This document shows, piece by piece, positions 58,993 through 64,000 of a stretch of DNA of 64,000 bases; positions within the stretch are counted from its first letter, which is position 1, and every line of letters starts with the position of its first letter. The DNA is from an uncultured Prevotellaceae bacterium (GTDB lineage Bacteria; Bacteroidota; Bacteroidia; Bacteroidales; Bacteroidaceae). The translations under genes and the position numbers were made by a program. The notes under the pieces were generated by a model. It made no database searches. It had not been told where the DNA came from and saw nothing but the letters and a program-made list of their open reading frames with translations. The stretch covers positions 62,001 to 126,000 of the forward strand of contig ONMR01000003.1 in the NCBI GenBank assembly GCA_900318995.1, read 5' to 3'.

Positions 58993-61900
58993 ATGAAATT
59001 CCTTAGACTTGAAATTCTGAACCTTGCATCACTTGACCGCAAGGAGGGTGAGATAATCGATTTTGAGCACGGTGCTCTTGGTGAGAGCAACATATTCTCA
59101 ATAGTAGGACCTACCGGCAGCGGAAAGTCCACCATCCTGGATGCCATCTGTCTGGCATTGTACAACCGTGCCCCGCGCTATCCCAAGAAGAAGGGTGAGC
59201 GCAATCAGTCAATTGAGATATACGGTACTCCCGATGAAGGCGAGAGTGCACGTTTGGCTCCGACCGACTGCCGCAACATCCTTACACGCGGTAAGAAAAA
59301 CGGCTATAGCAAACTCACTTTCATGGCCAACAATGGCAAAATATACAGGGCCGAGTGGAGCGTAAAGTTACTTCGTATTAGGTATGACGATGCCATAACA
59401 GTACTCTATGAGATTGATGCCAGTGGTAATGAGAAACAGGTTAATTGGAATGATCTACCCACAATCATAGGACTGGAGTATGACCAGTTCTTGAGCACCG
59501 TACTTATAGCTCAGGGATCATTCTCTAAGTTTATATTGGCCAAGGAGAACGAGCGCTATGAACTGCTTGAGAAACTTATTGGCTGTGAGGAACTCTACGC
59601 CAATATAGCCCGTGAAATCAAACAGCGCAAAGAGGCTGCCGCTGCCGAGTATGCCCGGATTGAGGCCAGTTGCTCAGCCTACGCGAATGACATAATAGAG
59701 ACTGCCGAATTGGCGGAACTCAAAAAGCGTATTGCTGAACTTGAGGAAGAGGATATAAAGGTCAAGGCAGAACTCCTCAAGGTGTCCACTGCTCTAACCT
59801 GGTTTAAGACCGAGGGTGAATACAATGTTAACATTGCAAATTACACCCATGCTCAGGCCGAAGCCAAGAAAGCCCTGGATGATGCAAAGGAACTTTTTGA
59901 TAAACTTGCAATGCATGACTCCATGCTCCCCGCAACATCAAAACTCAAGGAGATAAGAGACTTGGAAGGCAACATCAGTAGACTTGAGAAAGAACTAACA
60001 GGACTTGAGCCTAAGATTGAGGGCAAGAATGCTGAAATAAAAAAGGCCGAAGGTGAACTCAGTGAACTTAAGAAGTCAGCAGCCGATGCTGCAACTGCCT
60101 TGGAAACTAAGAAACCGCACATAAACAGGGCGCGCACCATCAAAGGCCAGTTGCAGGCTGCCAAAGAAGCCGTAACTGATAAACAGAAGGCAAAGAATAC
60201 TGCTTCTGATGCCTTTGAGGGAGCCAAAAAGGCACTTGAGCAGAACGGTGCCGATATCGCAAATGCCCAGAAGAAATTGGATGCTGCAACAAAAGCATAC
60301 AATGAGCTCAAGGAAGCTGTTGATATGACCAAGCAGGAGTATCAGAAGAAAGTCCTGAATGCTGTCAATGCATTCAATGCTGAGGCTACTACGATTGAAG
60401 AACTTGATTTGACCAAGTTGCAGAACGCCAAGAGTCTGGCCGAACAGAAGAAGAATGACATAAAATATGGCATCCGCATCCGTAAGGATATAGATACTAA
60501 TCAGCGCACTCTTGATAATAACCAGAAAGAGAAAGAGCGTCTTGAAAATCGCAACCAGGAGATCCGGAAGGAGTTGGCAACACTTACAATTGATGATCTG
60601 ACTAAGGAGTTGGAGACTCTGCGTAAGAGCCATACCCTTATGACAAGTGAGAAATGGTCACAGCACCGTCACGACCTTGAAGACGGCAAGCCTTGTCCGC
60701 TTTGCGGTTCAACTAATCATCCGTACAAGGATGATCATGAACTTGAAACCGTCACTTCCGGTTTGCAGCAGATTATTGATACAAAGCAGGATATCCTGAA
60801 TAAGCAGACCGAACGTCAGAACACTCTTACCAGAGAGCAGGCACAGAATACTGGCAAACTTGAAGGATTTAATATCCCGGCTCTTACGGAGCAACTGGCC
60901 GCACTAAATGTGGAGTGGGATAAACTGCACGCTAAATATCCCGAATGGCCCACATCAGTTCAGGAACTCGAGGGTCTCAAACCTGTCATTGAGACTGAGT
61001 CAAAACAGGCAGGAATTGCGTTGACGGCATACAATGAGCTTGTAGGATACAATGATTCGTCAGAACGCCAACTGCGTGAGGCCGAATCCAAGAAGACCCA
61101 GGCAGACACCACACTCAAGACCGAACAGGGTAAGACCGAAAATCTCAAGAATCAGAAAACTGAGAAAGAGACTGCTCTTAGCAAAGCGACTCAGGAACTG
61201 ACAACTGCTCAGGAAGACGTCAATAAGATACTTGCCGCCATAAAGGCCGAGATAGGCGATAGGGATCCCGACACCTTTGAGCAGGAACTCACCAAAGCCA
61301 AGACTGCAGCAGATAATGCAGTAAACGGTAAGAATGAATACATTGGTAATCTTAATATTGAGCTGAAGGGTTTCAAAACCCAGAAGGAAAATGACTCAAA
61401 GTCCAAGGAAGAATATTCCGGTAAACTGACTGACAATCGCAATCAACTGGCTGCCTTGATAACTGATTACAATACAAAGAAAGGTGCTGCCCTTACTGAA
61501 GCCGATATCAGCATGCTGCTCGATGCCACCGATTACTGGGATGATATCCGTCAGCGTCAGACCCGCCTTAATGAAACACTCACAAGGGCTAATACAACAT
61601 TGGACAATGAGGTTAAGGCTCATGAAAAGCATCAGGCAGGCAAACCGGCTGAGTCTGAGGATGACCTCAAGGCTAAGAAGGCTGAACTTGAGGGCAAGAA
61701 CAACAATGAACTCGTTGAGGCTCAGACGCGTCTGAACCGTCATAATACCGCACAGACTAACCTGGGTGCGCTGGCCGGCCAGAAACAGGATGCCGAAATG
61801 CTCAAGAAAGAGTGGGATGAGATATATGACGCCATTGGTGCCGACGGCAAGACCCTGCGTAAGATTGCCCAGTGCTATACGCTGCGTTTCCTTATTGAGC

Positions 61901-62316
61901 ACGCCAACGCCGAGATCAAGAAGTTCAACAACCGTTATGAACTTCAGCAGGTCAAGAACTCACTGGGAATACGCGTAATAGACCATGATCGTGCCGACGA
62001 TATCCGCGAGACCACATCACTCTCCGGTGGCGAGACATTCATAGTCTCCCTGGGTCTGGCTCTGGGACTCTCATCACTCTCATCAAAGAACATATCGTTT
62101 GAGAACCTGTTCATTGATGAAGGTTTCGGAACTCTGGATCCCGATGCTCTGGCTGTAGTAATTGACTCACTTGCAATGCTACAGTCATCACAGGGCAAGA
62201 AAGTGGGCGTAATCAGTCACACCAACATAATGTCAGAGCGCATCACCACTCAAATACGCATAATCAAGGACGGCACCTCCGGCAGCAGCCATATTGAGTT
62301 CTACCCGGAGAACTAA
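58993..62316 (+). CDS. sbcC: SbcC ATPase subunit
   Basis: A 1107-residue Rad50/SMC-like protein. Walker A 'GPTGSGKSTILDAICLAL' (about 39), long coiled coils (about 190-540 and 610-920), and a zinc hook CxxC in 'KPCPLCGSTNHPY' (about 567) are present. The ABC signature 'SLSGGETFIVSLGLALGLSS' (about 1005) and Walker B 'LFIDEGFGTLD' (about 1039) follow. All key residues are there. The SbcCD complex cleaves DNA hairpins, which is notable beside palindrome arrays and an RT that may make structured cDNA. Confidence 0.94.
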   Translation: MKFLRLEILNLASLDRKEGEIIDFEHGALGESNIFSIVGPTGSGKSTILDAICLALYNRAPRYPKKKGERNQSIEIYGTPDEGESARLAPTDCRNILTRGKKNGYSKLTFMANNGKIYRAEWSVKLLRIRYDDAITVLYEIDASGNEKQVNWNDLPTIIGLEYDQFLSTVLIAQGSFSKFILAKENERYELLEKLIGCEELYANIAREIKQRKEAAAAEYARIEASCSAYANDIIETAELAELKKRIAELEEEDIKVKAELLKVSTALTWFKTEGEYNVNIANYTHAQAEAKKALDDAKELFDKLAMHDSMLPATSKLKEIRDLEGNISRLEKELTGLEPKIEGKNAEIKKAEGELSELKKSAADAATALETKKPHINRARTIKGQLQAAKEAVTDKQKAKNTASDAFEGAKKALEQNGADIANAQKKLDAATKAYNELKEAVDMTKQEYQKKVLNAVNAFNAEATTIEELDLTKLQNAKSLAEQKKNDIKYGIRIRKDIDTNQRTLDNNQKEKERLENRNQEIRKELATLTIDDLTKELETLRKSHTLMTSEKWSQHRHDLEDGKPCPLCGSTNHPYKDDHELETVTSGLQQIIDTKQDILNKQTERQNTLTREQAQNTGKLEGFNIPALTEQLAALNVEWDKLHAKYPEWPTSVQELEGLKPVIETESKQAGIALTAYNELVGYNDSSERQLREAESKKTQADTTLKTEQGKTENLKNQKTEKETALSKATQELTTAQEDVNKILAAIKAEIGDRDPDTFEQELTKAKTAADNAVNGKNEYIGNLNIELKGFKTQKENDSKSKEEYSGKLTDNRNQLAALITDYNTKKGAALTEADISMLLDATDYWDDIRQRQTRLNETLTRANTTLDNEVKAHEKHQAGKPAESEDDLKAKKAELEGKNNNELVEAQTRLNRHNTAQTNLGALAGQKQDAEMLKKEWDEIYDAIGADGKTLRKIAQCYTLRFLIEHANAEIKKFNNRYELQQVKNSLGIRVIDHDRADDIRETTSLSGGETFIVSLGLALGLSSLSSKNISFENLFIDEGFGTLDPDALAVVIDSLAMLQSSQGKKVGVISHTNIMSERITTQIRIIKDGTSGSSHIEFYPEN

Positions 62317-62347
62317 AAAAACTGCCGGCTCCGGAAGGAGTCGGCAG
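62315..62347 (-). terminator. Intrinsic terminator of the sigma-factor gene
   Basis: CTGCCGGCTCC (62322-62332) and GGAGTCGGCAG (62337-62347) form an 11-bp stem with one mismatch, followed on the minus strand by seven Ts. It lies between convergent sbcC and sigma-factor genes. Confidence 0.88.
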
Positions 62348-62356
62348 TACGCGGTG

Positions 62357-63001
62357 TCAGGCTGCCAGGTATGCCCCATCTTCGGTCTCGTTCTTCATAG
62401 CCTGAATGGTTCTATGAAGAATGATTGAGACTGAGTTCGGCGTGCATCCCAGTTCGGCGGCAATCTGGGCTGGCTTTACTCCGTCCAAAGTCTGCTCAAT
62501 GATGAACCTACTTTTATCAGGAAAACAGTCAATTCTACTGTACAGCCAATCCCTCTGTTCCTTGCTGATCAAGTCTTCCTCTGGGTCAGAATCTGAGCAG
62601 ATATCACAAGGTGTTGTGTCCTTGTAATTGTATTCAGCTCCAGTGAAACAATCCTCCAATTCGACAGAATAGGAGTCATAGACATTCTGGTTGGATTTAT
62701 AGTTGCTCCAACCTTCACGCTTGGCCCTATCATTCCAATAATCGCATACGCAATTATATACAATCTTGGAAATCCAAGTCTGGATGCTTGCCTTTGAGGA
62801 GTCATAGCTTCCGATGGATCTAAACGCTCTCCAAAAGGCCTCCTGAGTGACATCTTCCAAGTCGTCGTCAGGAATACGGCGTGAACCGTACTTGCCGTAA
62901 GCTGCGGCAGATGCCTGCACAGCCTCAATGATAGCGTCGTTGATTACCTGCTGAGCATTGCCAGCGAAATTGTTACCAGTGTTGTTAGTGTTCTTCATCA
63001 T
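62357..63001 (-). CDS. RNA polymerase sigma factor, sigma-70/ECF-like
   Basis: A 214-residue protein starting MMKNTNNTGNNFAGNAQQVI. Region 2 is 'DLEDVTQEAFWRAFRSIGSY' followed by 'ASIQTWISKIVYNCVCDYWN' (about 48-90). Region 4 is 'DGVKPAQIAAELGCTPNSVS' followed by 'IILHRTIQAMKN' (about 173-204). An acidic, Cys-containing linker ('DTTPCDICSDSDPEEDLI') joins them. It could direct transcription of nearby accessory genes, but no anti-sigma gene is adjacent. The 297 bp between its start and the next gene hold the promoter of that gene and otherwise nothing I recognise. Confidence 0.86.
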   Translation of the reverse strand: MMKNTNNTGNNFAGNAQQVINDAIIEAVQASAAAYGKYGSRRIPDDDLEDVTQEAFWRAFRSIGSYDSSKASIQTWISKIVYNCVCDYWNDRAKREGWSNYKSNQNVYDSYSVELEDCFTGAEYNYKDTTPCDICSDSDPEEDLISKEQRDWLYSRIDCFPDKSRFIIEQTLDGVKPAQIAAELGCTPNSVSIILHRTIQAMKNETEDGAYLAA

Positions 63002-63221
63002 GTTTTTCTGTTTTAGATGAACCCAGCAGAATACCCTGCCGGCTGGTTTGAGATTCGTTTCTCGAAAAAACAAATCGCTTGAATCTCATATTTCGTAAAA
63101 CAGAAAGCAGTCTGAAAAACGGCGTTTCTTTGCCACCGCTGTGGCAACCGCGGAAATACAAATATATGCCAAAAACTTGAAACTGCCAAATTTTCAAGTG
63201 GTTATTTATCTTGTTTTGGTT

Positions 63222-63253
63222 TTTGCTACCCCACAAATAATTTTTTACTTTTG
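63222..63253 (+). promoter_or_regulatory. Promoter of the RloC/PrrC-like ATPase gene
   Basis: TTTG (63222-63225) and TACTTTTG (63246-63253) are separated by 20 bp, a good -33/-7 match. Confidence 0.65.
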
Positions 63254-63298
63254 TACATATTGTATAATGTGTAACCTTTCTGCAAAACTCAACCAATT

Positions 63299-64000
63299 AT
63301 GTCAGAACCTGTATCGGTAAGAATCAAGGGTGGTGGATTCCCAGTTGAAGTAAATAGAGATGGTGTTCAACTGGATGTTCTTAAAGATAGACTCAATCTA
63401 GTTTATGGAAAGAATGGTAGTGGTAAAAGTACTATTGGTAAGGCAATAGCCAAATATAGCGGTAAGGTTCAAGTTGAGGAGATTGATGAAGTCTTTTTTG
63501 ATCCTGAGTTGGATGAAAATTTAAAGAAAAACATATTTGTTTTTAATGAGCAATATATAAGAGAAAACCTTCTTGTGAATGAGAAGGGTCCTGAGACTAT
63601 AGCAATGCTCGGAAAAACAAACGTAGATGTATCGAAAGAGATTGAAAAGATAGACAAGATAATACAGACTAATATAGAAGAAATCGCGTCACGAAAGGAT
63701 AAGGTTATAAAATACTCGAAAAACCTTAATGATCTCAAGTTTCAGATTCTCGATCACATAAAGAATAATGGTTATATAGACAGAGAAAAAGCAATACGTC
63801 TGGCTGTGAATGAAACTGCTAAACCTAATGTGACAGCAGGTGTATTGGAGTCTGTAGTGAACAGTGTAATGACTATGGAAGGTGACATGTCACATTATGG
63901 ACCAGATCTGGAAAAGCAATTTGAAGAGAAAATGAAATTGCTTCATAATGCTTCAGGGCCTGGAACTGAAATTACATGGATTAAACCTGTAGTAACGCTG
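63299..64000 (+). CDS. AAA_13/RloC-PrrC-like ATPase, 3' end cut off by the window
   Basis: The frame begins at ATG 63299 (MSEPVSVRIKGGGFPVEVNR) and is open for 234 codons to the window edge. Walker A 'NLVYGKNGSGKSTIGKAIAK' (about 39-58) is followed by 'KKNIFVFNEQYIRENLLVNE' (about 80-99), the 'FNxxYI' pattern seen in AAA_13 proteins such as RloC/PrrC anticodon nucleases and related defence ATPases. A coiled-coil region then starts. The effector domain, if any, lies outside the window. Local DNA is AT-rich compared with sbcC. Confidence 0.8.
   Translation, partial: MSEPVSVRIKGGGFPVEVNRDGVQLDVLKDRLNLVYGKNGSGKSTIGKAIAKYSGKVQVEEIDEVFFDPELDENLKKNIFVFNEQYIRENLLVNEKGPETIAMLGKTNVDVSKEIEKIDKIIQTNIEEIASRKDKVIKYSKNLNDLKFQILDHIKNNGYIDREKAIRLAVNETAKPNVTAGVLESVVNSVMTMEGDMSHYGPDLEKQFEEKMKLLHNASGPGTEITWIKPVVTL

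Noticed and set aside
1-64000. tRNA, rRNA or insertion-sequence transposase genes
   Set aside because: No tRNA-like cloverleaf, rRNA sequence, transposase or integrase motif was seen on either strand by eye; a dedicated scan could still find a tRNA.

Overview
The window looks like a chromosomal segment of a Bacteroidales bacterium (Prevotellaceae/Bacteroidaceae-like; genus not resolvable by eye). Reasons: many promoters carry the Bacteroidetes -7 motif TAnnTTTG, Shine-Dalgarno sequences are weak, secreted proteins and beta-barrel outer-membrane proteins are abundant, and typical families occur (CE2 esterase, GH35-like glycosidase, MINPP-type phosphatase, membrane-anchored AraC regulator, EttA-type ABC-F).

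Layout. 1-7260: a partial secreted BIG2-type protein, a CE2 esterase, an MBL hydrolase, a three-gene SPFH/Arc/membrane-protein operon, a nitroreductase, a thioesterase and a HAD phosphatase. Two copies of a 140-bp element with nested inverted repeats lie at 1621 and 7265. 7409-17084 (minus): a run of exported TPR, Sel1, NTF2-like and LPP20-like proteins, ending in an acetyltransferase and a histidine phosphatase. 18195-24204 (minus): a complete aromatic amino-acid operon (DAHP synthase, prephenate dehydrogenase, aroB, aroA, pheA, aroQ), preceded by an attenuator whose 19-residue leader peptide is rich in Phe, Tyr and Trp. 25549-43152: ettA, a 2134-residue FG-GAP/Ig/InlB-repeat surface protein with an AraC-type regulator, a YidD/SPFH-SHOCT/TPR cluster, an esterase, an omega-amidase and a glycosidase.

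43150-64000 is accessory in character. It opens with toxin-antitoxin genes, two related HigA/NUDIX modules (one NUDIX has lost its catalytic box in frame), a bidirectional terminator family and several palindromes with a conserved core and differing but self-matching arms. Next is a tightly coupled eight-gene operon (47256-53311): AAA+ ATPase, ClpX-like unfoldase without zinc domain, DUF3307 membrane protein, Cys-rich protein, ADP-ribosyltransferase-like protein, NADAR protein, PfkB kinase and dual-specificity phosphatase. After it come two copies of a structured RNA of about 190 nt, each behind its own promoter. The second precedes an intact 555-residue reverse transcriptase; the first is fused to an 88-codon remnant of a related RT. 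Three small genes, one with a PD-(D/E)XK-like motif, lie between the copies. sbcD-sbcC, a sigma factor and the start of a RloC/PrrC-like ATPase finish the window.

The best candidates for an undescribed system are the RT/ncRNA pair with its partly deleted sibling and the ADP-ribosyltransferase/NADAR/ClpX/kinase/phosphatase operon beside it. Functions are inferred from motifs and context only; no database search was possible.
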